Shown in pieces: positions 1-6,560 of a stretch of DNA of 12,132 nt. The notes beneath the pieces were generated by a model. That model worked only from the letters and a program-made list of their open reading frames with translations, made no database searches and was not told the origin of the DNA. This DNA is from Thiobacillus sp. UBA6205. Its GTDB lineage: Bacteria > Pseudomonadota > Gammaproteobacteria > Burkholderiales > Thiobacillaceae. How positions within the stretch are numbered: position 1 is the first letter of the stretch; each line of letters starts with the position of its first letter. The position numbers and the translations under genes are program-made. The DNA lies in assembly GCA_002421825.1 (NCBI GenBank), contig DISR01000060.1, positions 1,830-13,961 on the forward strand, in the 5' to 3' direction.

Positions 1-96
1 CCGGACATGGCACAGGCCGGCGGCACGGAGCCGGGCAAGCTGGCATCGGCGCTGGCATCGGTGCGCGACTGGGTGGCGGCAAAAACGGGAAACTGA
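1..96 (+). CDS. 3' end of an unidentified protein (partial at window start)
   Basis: An open frame runs from the first base of the window to TGA at 94-96. It gives 31 C-terminal residues ending VRDWVAAKTGN. Codon third positions are almost all G or C, as in the neighbouring genes, which supports real coding. The tail is too short to identify. It carries a small tandem duplication that encodes a repeated Leu-Ala-Ser. The next gene on the same strand starts 26 bases later, so the two may be co-transcribed. No function can be assigned from what is visible. Confidence 0.55.
   Translation, partial: PDMAQAGGTEPGKLASALASVRDWVAAKTGN
39..62 (+). repeat. Tandem 12-base direct duplication inside a coding region
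   Basis: Two adjacent 12-base units (39-50 and 51-62) read GCTGGCATCGGC and GCTGGCATCGGT and differ only at the last base. The unit length is a multiple of three, so the reading frame is kept. The encoded peptide is LASALASV. This looks like a simple slippage duplication near the C-terminus of the partial gene. Confidence 0.7.
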
Positions 97-122
97 ACGG
101 GGAATCAGGTCCTTAACAGATC

Positions 123-1805
123 ATGGCAGGCATCAAACAGGCTCTCTCGGAACGCTTTGCCCGCATGATGCGGCTGCGCAATCCGGATGACCCGCTTTCC
201 AGCGTGCAGGCCACCACGCGCTGGGCGCAGAACCTGCCCGTGGGCGACGCATTGAAGGCGCAGAGCGAGATCCTCATCGAGGTCAAGCGCTTCAACGACG
301 AAAACGCCCCCCAATCCAAGGAACGGCTGCTCATCCTGATGCTGCTGGATGAAAAGGGCCAGCACACCCAGGCCATCCTCAGCCGTCAGTACCTGCGCAA
401 CCCGCGCATGTCGCGCACCGTGGAAAGCCAGCTCTGGCACGCCATCTACCACCTCAACTGGGAAATCCTGCGCGCCTATCACGGCTACCTGATCGAGTAC
501 GCGCGCAACCCCGCGAAATCACGCCTGAAAGCGATGATGCCCGTTGTCACCCTGCGCGCGCTGCGCGGATTCCGCAACGTCATCAAGTGGCGCACCATCC
601 GTTATTTGCATGCGGGCACGAAAAGCTGGGCCAGACTGCACCAACTCTATCAGCTTGCCGAAACCCAGGGGTTTCACAAGACCCGCCTGCTGGCCTATCC
701 GGACGATGCGCAGGAAAGCACCTGCGAAGGCGAATATATTCACACCCTGATGCTGGAGCAGGCCAATTCCGGCTCTCTCTACCCGCGCCAGATCGACCTC
801 ATCGACAACTGGATCGCCGGCTGGCGCGGCATGTTGAAGCTGGAGGGCATTCTTGATCCGGAACGGCATGTCCTGGCCGTGGACATGACCAAGGACCGCG
901 GCGCCAGGCGCGTGCGCAACAACAATCCGGAACTCTCGATGCGCTATTGGTCCACCCAGGAACTTCTGGAACGGATAAGGGGCATGCAGTCGGAGCTTCA
1001 TGCCGGCACCGCTCCCGCACGCCTCGGGCTGTCCGAATACGTGCGGGTATCCGAAAGCCTGGAACTGCTTGACCACCTTTCGCGCCAATGGGCCCCACTG
1101 ACTGCGCGCGAACAACGGCGCGCGCCGCGCAAGCCCATCAAGAAAATCGTCGAGATCGTGCATGGCCTGCCTGCGATCATTACCCGCATCACGGAAGGCA
1201 ACACCGGCGGCAACAACAGCCCCAGGACGAACAAGCTGGGCTTCGACGAACATGAAGAACTGAATGTCTACGGTTTCGTCACCAACCGCACGCTCAACCG
1301 CGGCCCCTATGCCGAGGCGCCCAAGGAGCGGATGCCAGACATCGAACGCTGGGTCATGGAAGATGAGAGCGAATACGGGTTTGGCGCCACGATCGAGGCC
1401 CGCGACAAGGACTGGTTGCGTATCGGCGCGCTGGTCGCCCTCAGAACGGACAAGGCAAGCGGCTGGCTGCTTGGCGTCATCCGTCGCCTGTCGCGCCTGA
1501 GCGAAGCGGAAAGCTCCGTCGGCATCGAGATCATGCCCGGCAAGCCGCTGGACATTTTCTTCCACAGCCAGGAAGCCTCGGCCTATACAGTCAACGGCGT
1601 CTGCGCGGGCAATGCGAATTCGGCGATTTCCGGGCTGCTGTTCAACGACGAGTATGCGCCATCCGTCATCATTGACCCGGCACGCTATCAGCGCAATGCC
1701 ATCATCGAATACCAGGCCGGCCAGGAACGCCGCACCGTACAGATGGCCGACCCCATCGACCACGGCGACGGCTGGATTCGCGCCGGCATATCGCGCCTGG
1801 CCTAG
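123..1805 (+). CDS. Large cytosolic protein with C-terminal atypical PilZ-like domain
   Basis: The product is 560 residues with no signal peptide or membrane segment, so probably cytosolic. Residues 1-320 are a charged, mostly helical region that I do not recognise as a named domain. From about 328 the pattern resembles a PilZ c-di-GMP-binding domain. A RRAPR (RxxxR) motif at 332-336 precedes a strand, KIVEIVHGL. A DESEYG (DxSxxG) motif at 414-419 sits after a Trp, followed by a beta-rich stretch (IGALVAL, GWLLGVIRRL, VGIEIMPG). About 80 residues separate the two motifs, against roughly 25 in a canonical PilZ, so an insertion interrupts the fold. A second RxxxR, RTLNR at 389-393, is an alternative ligand motif. 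ATG at 123 is chosen because it directly follows the upstream gene, although no strong ribosome binding site is visible. c-di-GMP binding and any downstream role are inference; the protein could be a degenerate, non-binding PilZ. Confidence 0.85.
   Translation: MAGIKQALSERFARMMRLRNPDDPLSSVQATTRWAQNLPVGDALKAQSEILIEVKRFNDENAPQSKERLLILMLLDEKGQHTQAILSRQYLRNPRMSRTVESQLWHAIYHLNWEILRAYHGYLIEYARNPAKSRLKAMMPVVTLRALRGFRNVIKWRTIRYLHAGTKSWARLHQLYQLAETQGFHKTRLLAYPDDAQESTCEGEYIHTLMLEQANSGSLYPRQIDLIDNWIAGWRGMLKLEGILDPERHVLAVDMTKDRGARRVRNNNPELSMRYWSTQELLERIRGMQSELHAGTAPARLGLSEYVRVSESLELLDHLSRQWAPLTAREQRRAPRKPIKKIVEIVHGLPAIITRITEGNTGGNNSPRTNKLGFDEHEELNVYGFVTNRTLNRGPYAEAPKERMPDIERWVMEDESEYGFGATIEARDKDWLRIGALVALRTDKASGWLLGVIRRLSRLSEAESSVGIEIMPGKPLDIFFHSQEASAYTVNGVCAGNANSAISGLLFNDEYAPSVIIDPARYQRNAIIEYQAGQERRTVQMADPIDHGDGWIRAGISRLA
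1802..1805. other. Overlapping convergent stop codons (CTAG)
   Basis: The palindromic tetranucleotide CTAG supplies TAG to the + strand PilZ-like gene (1803-1805) and TAG to the - strand esterase (1802-1804). There is no intergenic space, so any terminator for either gene must lie inside the coding sequence of the other. Confidence 0.95.
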
Positions 1806-2443
1806 CCCTGCCTGAGCACCCCGGCGAGCCAGGCCGCCACCTCCTGTATCTCTTGCCGGCAGATCGCGTGCGGCATCGCATATCCGCGCCAGTCGACTTC
1901 CGCCCCGTTTGCGGCCAGGACATCGTACCCGGCTTTCCCCAGCGCAAACGGAATCACCTCATCGCGTTCGCCATGCCCCATGAATAGAGGTACGCCGCGC
2001 AAGTTCCCAAGCAGCGGCTCCAGGAACCGCGGCACGTAACCGGACAAGGCGGCGACACCGGCCAGCCCGGGCAGCCCTTGTGCCGCCGCGGCAAGGCTCA
2101 CGACCGCCCCTTGGGAAAATCCTGCAAGCACGACGGGCAGTCCGGCTTCGGCGCGCAGCGCTTCCGTCAGTTCGCGCACCTGCGCGGCCGAAACCAGTAT
2201 CCCTTCGCTGTCTTCCTGCCTGCGCAGGTCTGTCGACGCGATGTCGAACCAGGCGCGCATGGGCATGCCGCCGTTGACGGTCACCGGCCTGACCGGTGCA
2301 TGCGGGAACACATGGCGCACATCCGGCATGCCCAGCATCCCGGCAACGGGCTCAAGATCGTAGCCGTCAGCGCCCAGCCCGTGCAGCCAGCACACGAGGG
2401 CAGCGGGCGGCTCCGCGCAATCCAGTTCGAAATAATCCAGCAT
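1802..2443 (-). CDS. Carboxylesterase / phospholipase family alpha/beta-hydrolase
   Basis: This 213-residue protein is of the usual length for the bacterial carboxylesterase/acyl-protein-thioesterase-like family, which hydrolyses short-chain carboxylic or acyl esters in the cytosol. The oxyanion-hole motif HGLG is at 21-24. The nucleophile elbow GFSQG has Ser110, the acid is Asp161 in GERDEVIP, and the base is His192 in MPHAI, so the catalytic triad looks complete. The family signature region PVTVNGGMPMRAWFDI is at 53-68. There is no signal peptide. The gene converges on the PilZ-like gene and shares the bases CTAG (1802-1805) with it, so each TAG stop lies inside the other. It diverges from birA. 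The true substrate cannot be read from sequence, and thioesterase or deacylase activity is possible. Confidence 0.9.
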   Translation of the reverse strand: MLDYFELDCAEPPAALVCWLHGLGADGYDLEPVAGMLGMPDVRHVFPHAPVRPVTVNGGMPMRAWFDIASTDLRRQEDSEGILVSAAQVRELTEALRAEAGLPVVLAGFSQGAVVSLAAAAQGLPGLAGVAALSGYVPRFLEPLLGNLRGVPLFMGHGERDEVIPFALGKAGYDVLAANGAEVDWRGYAMPHAICRQEIQEVAAWLAGVLRQG

Positions 2444-2526
2444 GGCCGTTCCGGAACAAAAACAGGCCGAGTTTAGCCGAACCGCAGCTCCGAAAACACG
2501 GTCTCGGTCATGCTAGTATTTGGCCC
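2444..2526. promoter_or_regulatory. Divergent esterase/birA intergenic region
   Basis: This 83-base AT-richer gap separates two divergently read genes and must hold the promoters of both. A perfect 10-base palindrome, GTTCCGGAAC, lies at 2448-2457, just upstream of the esterase ATG. It could be a small operator or chance. On the - strand TAAACT (about 2471-2476) is a weak -10-like hexamer for the esterase. I see no recognisable biotin-operator half-sites. Confidence 0.45.
2511..2519 (+). promoter_or_regulatory. Possible extended -10 box for birA
   Basis: TGCTAGTAT reads as an extended -10 element: TGn followed by TAGTAT, which matches four of six bases of TATAAT. Transcription starting about seven bases downstream would begin at or next to the A of the birA ATG (2527). 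That would give a leaderless or nearly leaderless message and would fit the lack of a ribosome binding site before birA. No good -35 hexamer is seen, so this is tentative. Confidence 0.3.
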
Positions 2527-3525
2527 ATGCACGGGCACATACTCCCTCCGCTTCTGATCCCCTTGCTAAAACATCTTTCAGATGGACGATTTCATTCCGG
2601 CCAGGACATGGCGGCGCACTTCCGGATATCGCGCGCGACCGTATTCAACCTGCTGAACGCTGCCGAACGACACGGGGTAAGGGTGCATGCGGTTCGCGGC
2701 AAGGGCTACCGGCTGGCCGAGCCGCTTTCATGGCTGGACGAAGACGAACTGCATGCCCTGCTTGCCGGCCCCGGCCAAGGCTACACGCTGAAAACCGTGG
2801 CTGAGACGCATTCGACCAATACGCTGTTGAGCCAGTACGCGCTGGCCGGCGCACCCCATCGCTCCGTGCTGTATGCCGATTACCAGCCTGCCGGACGCGG
2901 GCGCCGCGGACGCAGCTGGCAGTCGCCGTTGGGCGGCGGGCTGGCCTTTTCCGTCCTGTGGCGCTTCGAGCGCGGCATGGGCGAACTCTCCGGCCTGAGC
3001 ATTGCGGTCGGCCTGGCCCTCGCGCGCGCACTGTCGTCCTTCTGCCCCCTGACCATCAGGCTGAAATGGCCCAACGACGTGCTGGCCGGTTACCGCAAGC
3101 TGGCCGGCATCCTGGTCGAAGTCCAGGGCGAGTTGTCCGGCCCCTCCTTCGCCGTCATCGGCATCGGGGTCAACGAGCATCTTGCCGAGCGGCATCGCCA
3201 GGAGATCGACCAGGCGGTTGTCGACCTGGCCGAAATGGGCGTCAGGATCAGCCGCGCCAGGCTCTTGCATGCGATCCTGGCCGAGCTCGCGCAGAGCTTG
3301 GAACTGTTCGAGCGCGAGGGTGTTCGCCCGATTCTGGCCGAGTGGCCGCACTGGCACGCACATGAAGGACGCGCAGTGTCCCTGCTCACGCCTGACGGAC
3401 AGCGTCATAGCGGAATTGCCAGCGGGCTGGACGAGGCCGGCAATCTGCTGCTGACGCTTGCCAGCGGCGAAATGCGCAAATTCAGTTCGGGTGAAGTCAG
3501 CCTGCGGCCGGTATCTGCGAAATGA
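2527..3525 (+). CDS. birA: Biotin--[acetyl-CoA-carboxylase] ligase / biotin operon repressor
   Basis: This 332-residue protein activates biotin to biotinyl-5'-AMP and transfers it to the biotin carboxyl carrier protein of acetyl-CoA carboxylase. An N-terminal winged helix-turn-helix (about 8-63, with FRISRATVFNLLNAAERHG) indicates the DNA-binding class II form. The ligase domain carries the nucleotide/biotin loop GRGRRGRSW at 123-131, KWPNDV at 180-185 and KLAGILVE at 191-198. A small C-terminal SH3-like domain covers about 280-330. ATG at 2527 is the only sensible start. The frame stays open upstream to about 2296, but that would run into the divergent esterase and has no matching family residues. 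The stop overlaps the coaX start (ATGA), indicating translational coupling. Whether it acts as a repressor here cannot be seen. Confidence 0.95.
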   Translation: MHGHILPPLLIPLLKHLSDGRFHSGQDMAAHFRISRATVFNLLNAAERHGVRVHAVRGKGYRLAEPLSWLDEDELHALLAGPGQGYTLKTVAETHSTNTLLSQYALAGAPHRSVLYADYQPAGRGRRGRSWQSPLGGGLAFSVLWRFERGMGELSGLSIAVGLALARALSSFCPLTIRLKWPNDVLAGYRKLAGILVEVQGELSGPSFAVIGIGVNEHLAERHRQEIDQAVVDLAEMGVRISRARLLHAILAELAQSLELFEREGVRPILAEWPHWHAHEGRAVSLLTPDGQRHSGIASGLDEAGNLLLTLASGEMRKFSSGEVSLRPVSAK

Positions 3526-4265
3526 CCGGAGCGGTGATGCTGCTGGACATCGGCAACAGCCGATCCAAATGGGCCTTGGTACAGGCTGGCGAGTGGCTTG
3601 CCGAAGGCGTCTCCGCACATGACGAGGCCGACAGGCTGCTGCAGGAATGGGATCGCTTCGCGCCGCCGTCCGAGGTGATCGTCTCCTGCGTCGCGGGCAG
3701 GGAACGGTTGGAAACTTTTTCGGCATACTGGCAATCGCGCAACGTGCCATGCCGCCGCATGGAAGCTGCCGGCAGCTGCGCGGGAGTGCGAAACCTCTAC
3801 GAGCGGCCGGCACAATTGGGCATCGATCGCTGGGCGGCGCTGATTGGCGCATGGGCGCGCGCACGCTCGGCCTGCCTCGTGGTTTCGGCCGGCACCGCCG
3901 TGACCGTCGACGCACTGAATGGCAGGGGCGAGTTCGTGGGCGGCATGATCCTGCCGGGAAAACGCCTGATGCAACGCAGCCTCGCCACTGGCACGCACGC
4001 CCTTGAGGACACGAAAGGCCTGGCCAGCGATTTCCCGCGCAACACGGCAGATGCGATCGCTACCGGCGTCGCCACGGCGCTCGCGTGCGCAGCGCAAGGC
4101 GGATTCCAGCGGCTGGCCGGAACTGGCGGCAAGCCGCCACAATGCATCATCACCGGCGGCGATGCGGAATGGCTGGCCGGGCATCTGCAATTTGGCGCTA
4201 TCATCGCGCCCAGACTGGTGCTGGAAGGATTGCTGATCATGAGTAGCGAGGACGCAAAACAATGA
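3522..4265 (+). CDS. coaX: Type III pantothenate kinase
   Basis: The product is 247 residues, normal for CoaX, which phosphorylates pantothenate as the first step of coenzyme A synthesis. It belongs to the ASKHA fold and is not inhibited by CoA in characterised members. The phosphate loop DIGNSRSKWA is at 9-18. YERPAQLGIDRW (93-104) contains the GxDR motif, with Asp103 the likely catalytic base. The second phosphate/ribose loop VSAGTAVTVDAL is at 121-132, and GGMILPG at 140-146 is the interface/substrate motif. The ATG at 3522 overlaps the birA stop by four bases. An internal ATG at 3537, nearer the DIGN motif, is a less likely start. The 3' end overlaps the next gene by another ATGA. In Neisseria BirA and CoaX are fused; here they are separate but coupled. 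Confidence 0.95.
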   Translation: MTGAVMLLDIGNSRSKWALVQAGEWLAEGVSAHDEADRLLQEWDRFAPPSEVIVSCVAGRERLETFSAYWQSRNVPCRRMEAAGSCAGVRNLYERPAQLGIDRWAALIGAWARARSACLVVSAGTAVTVDALNGRGEFVGGMILPGKRLMQRSLATGTHALEDTKGLASDFPRNTADAIATGVATALACAAQGGFQRLAGTGGKPPQCIITGGDAEWLAGHLQFGAIIAPRLVLEGLLIMSSEDAKQ

Positions 4266-4921
4266 AGTGGATCGCGGGCGCTTTGCTGTTGATCAACCTG
4301 CTGGCCGGCGCCTATTCTTACTGGGCGCAAAGCCAGTCGAACGCACAGGCTGTCGCCTATTCGCCGATCAACGCAGAGAAAATCACCCTGCTCTCCGCCC
4401 AGCCCGCAGGCAGCCATGCGCCTGCAGCGCCGCGCAATTCGGCGGCCCAGGCCAGTGAACCGATTTGCGTGGAGTGGCGCGGTCTTGGCGAGGCCGACCT
4501 TGCCACGGCACGCGAGGCCATAAAGAATCTCGCGGTGCAGCGCGTGCTTTCTGCGGAAGAGCTTCCCGTCGACAAGATGTACTGGGTCATGTTTCCCCCG
4601 CTGCCAAGCGAGGCGGCAGCCCAGGTCAAACTCAAGGAAATGGCCGCACTCAAGGTAAAGGACGCATTCATCATCAAGGAAGACAACTGGAAGAACGGTC
4701 TTTCCTTCGGCCTTTACTCCACCGAGGATTCCGCCCGACGCTACCTGCGCGAGCTCGATCAGAAAGGCGTTTCAGGATTGCGCCTGGAAACCAGGCCCAA
4801 ACAGGGGACGGCCTATTATTATTTCGTCAGGAGCGAGGACGCCAACACGCTGCGCGACCTGGACGTGATCCGCGCCAGCCTGCCCGCGACCACGCTGACG
4901 CGGGTGGCATGCAAGAAGTAG
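4262..4921 (+). CDS. Membrane-anchored SPOR-domain-like protein
   Basis: This 219-residue protein starts with a single hydrophobic segment (about 3-20) that could be an uncleaved inner-membrane anchor. An Ala/Pro/Ser-rich linker follows (about 28-68), then a folded periplasmic region. Residues 105-180 (YWVMFPPLPS, then DAFIIKEDN, LSFGLYSTEDSARRYLREL and VSGLRLETR) follow the beta-alpha-beta pattern of SPOR domains. Those domains bind glycan strands stripped of stem peptides at division septa. Cys69 and Cys217 bracket the folded part and could form a disulfide. The start overlaps the coaX stop by ATGA, so it is the third gene of the birA-coaX operon. The SPOR call rests on pattern, not on a strict motif, and the protein could be only a structural relative. 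Confidence 0.8.
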   Translation: MKWIAGALLLINLLAGAYSYWAQSQSNAQAVAYSPINAEKITLLSAQPAGSHAPAAPRNSAAQASEPICVEWRGLGEADLATAREAIKNLAVQRVLSAEELPVDKMYWVMFPPLPSEAAAQVKLKEMAALKVKDAFIIKEDNWKNGLSFGLYSTEDSARRYLRELDQKGVSGLRLETRPKQGTAYYYFVRSEDANTLRDLDVIRASLPATTLTRVACKK

Positions 4922-4935
4922 ATACTGCAAAAACA

Positions 4936-5058
4936 TTAACCACGGGGGGCACGGGGAGCGCGGGGAAACACGAAACAAAAGTCGTTAAATCTAACTGAAC
5001 AGTTTTGCCTTCCTTGTTTATTGATTTTCCCCGTGTCCCCCGTGCTCCCCGTGGTTAA
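4936..5058. repeat. Large imperfect inverted repeat of ACGGGG units in a convergent gap
   Basis: The left arm is 4936-4969 and the right arm 5025-5058. The arms match at 29 of 34 positions when folded, with a 55-base AT-rich spacer. Each arm begins TTAACCACGGGG and contains three ACGGGG/GCGGGG-like units at 9-12 base spacing. Three of the mismatches become G-U pairs in + strand RNA, so the stem would hold. It sits between the stops of the SPOR-like gene (+) and ubiA (-), where it could act as a bidirectional terminator. Read as protein on the - strand, the right arm gives NHGEHGGHGEN, a pattern I recall as a frequent spurious peptide in many genomes. That suggests a dispersed repeat family. 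The rest of the 149-base gap holds no gene. Confidence 0.85.
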
Positions 5059-5070
5059 GAATTTTCTCCT

Positions 5071-5922
5071 TCAACCAAACATTAGCGCATCCACTGCCAA
5101 GCCGGCGAACACGACAAAACCGAACCAGGTGTTGTGCAGAAAAGCCTTGAAGCAGGCGGCACGCTCGCGGTTCCGGATCAGCCGCAGATGATAGAGCGCA
5201 ATCGCCGCCGCAGCCAGCAGGCCCGCATTGAAAACGATCCCCAGTCCGGCCTGCGCCCCCACATATCCCAGCAGCGCGAGCGTCGCCGCGTAGCACAGGG
5301 CGACTGCGGCAACATCAAAGCGTCCGAAGGTGATTGCGGAGGTGCGGATGCCTATTTTCAGGTCGTCTGCCCGATCCACCATGGCATATTCGGTATCGTA
5401 GGCCACTGACCAGAACACGTTGGCAAGCAGCAGCAGCCAGGCTTCGCCAGGAACTTCGCCACGCACGGCAGCATAGGCCATGGGAATGCCAAAGCCGAAG
5501 GCGATGCCGAGATAGGCCTGAGGTATCGCGAAAAACCGCTTCGTAAAGGGGTAGCTCACGGCCAGGAACAGGGCCGGGAAAGACAGCAGGATCACCAGCC
5601 GGTCGAGCGGCAGGATCAACAGGAAAGAAATCAGCGCAAGCCCGCCCGCCAGCAGCAAGGCTTCATGCCGGCTGACCTCGCCCGTTGCCAGCGGCCGCTG
5701 GCTGGTGCGCTCGACATGGGCGTCGAAATCGCGGTCCGCATAGTCGTTGACGGCGCAGCCGGCCGAGCGCATGAGCACCACGCCCACGGAAAATATCAGC
5801 AGGATGTGCAGCGGCGGAAAGCCGCCGGCGGCAAGCCACAGGCCCCACAGGGTCGGCCACAGCAGCAGCAGGATGCCGATGGGTTTGTCCAGTCGCAGCA
5901 GGCGCAGATATGGGTGCATCAT
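5071..5922 (-). CDS. ubiA: 4-hydroxybenzoate polyprenyltransferase
   Basis: This 283-residue integral membrane protein has about eight or nine hydrophobic helices. It prenylates 4-hydroxybenzoate at C3 with the polyprenyl diphosphate side chain of ubiquinone, in the inner membrane. Both Asp-rich Mg-diphosphate motifs are present: NDYADRDFD at 59-67 and YDTEYAMVDRADD at 175-187. The conserved RTSQRPLATG (71-80) follows the first. Length and motifs are typical and nothing is missing. Two consecutive ATG codons (5922 and 5919) start the frame; the first is taken. GGAAG lies just upstream, within the end of ubiC. UbiA starts one base after the ubiC stop, so the enzymes for consecutive steps are translationally coupled. 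The gene runs into the inverted repeat at 4936-5058. Confidence 0.96.
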   Translation of the reverse strand: MMHPYLRLLRLDKPIGILLLLWPTLWGLWLAAGGFPPLHILLIFSVGVVLMRSAGCAVNDYADRDFDAHVERTSQRPLATGEVSRHEALLLAGGLALISFLLILPLDRLVILLSFPALFLAVSYPFTKRFFAIPQAYLGIAFGFGIPMAYAAVRGEVPGEAWLLLLANVFWSVAYDTEYAMVDRADDLKIGIRTSAITFGRFDVAAVALCYAATLALLGYVGAQAGLGIVFNAGLLAAAAIALYHLRLIRNRERAACFKAFLHNTWFGFVVFAGLAVDALMFG

Positions 5923-5923
5923 T

Positions 5924-6475
5924 TCACTTCCCGATCGCCAGCACGGCAGGCAGGAACACCTCCGTCACCATGAGCGGGCGCTCCTTAAGGGTAAACAACG
6001 AGCGTCTTGCCCACAGCGACCCGGCCATGGCAATGCCCGCGCACGCAGCCTGGCGGGCCAGTGCATGTCGCATGTCGATCCGGCGGCATTGCAGGTTGCC
6101 GCGTTCCACGCACGGATCGCTGAACAGGGCCTCGCCAAGCGGACGAGTACCCAGGCGCGCCACCGCCGCCCACGGTCCGCGCAGCGAGTCAGCGGCCACC
6201 ACGCTGTGTGCGAACACCACCGCTCGCCCGTCGCAATTCAGCACCACTTCACGAACATAGGCCAGTTCGTCGGCCCTGAGCTGCAGGATGGCGCTTTCGT
6301 CACGATTGGGGCGGAGGAAACCTGCGCGGACCGGACGGACGGAAAACGTCCCGCAGCGCTGCCTGAGCCTGTATGTCAGCGAGCCTTGATCGGCGAGCCA
6401 GGCACGGAATTCACGCGGCACAAGGAAAGGGTGCGTGAACCAGCCTTGCGCGGCGGTCTCCAGTTTGGAACGCAC
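5924..6475 (-). CDS. ubiC: Chorismate pyruvate-lyase
   Basis: The product is 183 residues and cytosolic. It converts chorismate to 4-hydroxybenzoate plus pyruvate, the committed step of ubiquinone synthesis, and so feeds UbiA directly downstream. Family features in order are WLADQGSLTYRL (26-37), YVREVVLNCDG with Arg75, GTRPLGEALF (109-118, supplying the product-pocket Leu/Gly), and a C-terminal RRSLF...PLMVTEVFLP with Glu172. By position these correspond to the Arg/Leu/Glu active-site residues of the E. coli enzyme. The start is GTG at 6475. An in-frame TAA lies about 35 bases upstream and no ATG occurs before the conserved region. The ribosome binding site is weak. An 85-base gap separates it from recG, so it may have its own promoter. 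Confidence 0.93.
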   Translation of the reverse strand: MRSKLETAAQGWFTHPFLVPREFRAWLADQGSLTYRLRQRCGTFSVRPVRAGFLRPNRDESAILQLRADELAYVREVVLNCDGRAVVFAHSVVAADSLRGPWAAVARLGTRPLGEALFSDPCVERGNLQCRRIDMRHALARQAACAGIAMAGSLWARRSLFTLKERPLMVTEVFLPAVLAIGK

Positions 6476-6504
6476 TGCGATTTGTCCAGAGAAAACAAAC
6501 CAGC

Positions 6505-6510
6505 ATTATC
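6505..6510 (-). promoter_or_regulatory. Possible -10 element upstream of ubiC
   Basis: On the - strand the sequence reads GATAAT, five of six matches to TATAAT, about 30 bases before the ubiC GTG. I find no convincing -35 at 16-18 bases, so this is only a candidate for a separate ubiCA promoter. Confidence 0.25.
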
Positions 6511-6519
6511 CCGGAAACG

Positions 6520-6553
6520 GCGACAGGGCGCACCCGATGGCGCATCCTGCCGC
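6520..6553 (-). terminator. GC-rich hairpin between recG and ubiC
   Basis: In - strand RNA, GCGGCAGG (6553-6546) pairs fully with CCUGUCGC (6527-6520), using one G-U pair. Inside it GCGC pairs with GCGC after a two-base bulge, leaving an eight-base loop. It starts seven bases after the recG stop codon. No T-run follows, so it is not a standard intrinsic terminator. It could stabilise the recG 3' end, attenuate read-through into ubiCA, or be neutral. Confidence 0.4.
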
Positions 6554-6560
6554 TCTCGGC

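Noticed and set aside
519..1763. - strand frame of about 414 codons opposite the PilZ-like gene
   Set aside because: The + strand frame has the PilZ motifs and normal codon bias, while the - strand product shows no domain. It is treated as a shadow.
2296..2526. N-terminal extension of birA (frame open to 2296)
   Set aside because: The extension would overlap the divergent esterase coding region, lacks a ribosome binding site and has no family similarity; the ATG at 2527 matches the winged-helix start.
2728..3915. - strand frame of about 395 codons across birA and coaX
   Set aside because: It spans two clearly identified + strand genes and their overlap, with Arg/Ala/Gly-rich low-complexity translation.
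4936..5058. CRISPR-like or tandem array in the convergent gap
   Set aside because: There are only two arms in inverted orientation, with degenerate 9-12 base sub-units and no spacers of regular length.
5018..5296. Small - strand ORF ending KILNHGEHGGHGENQ
   Set aside because: Its C-terminus is the translated ACGGGG repeat and the rest is an out-of-frame reading of ubiA. This is a known kind of spurious ORF.
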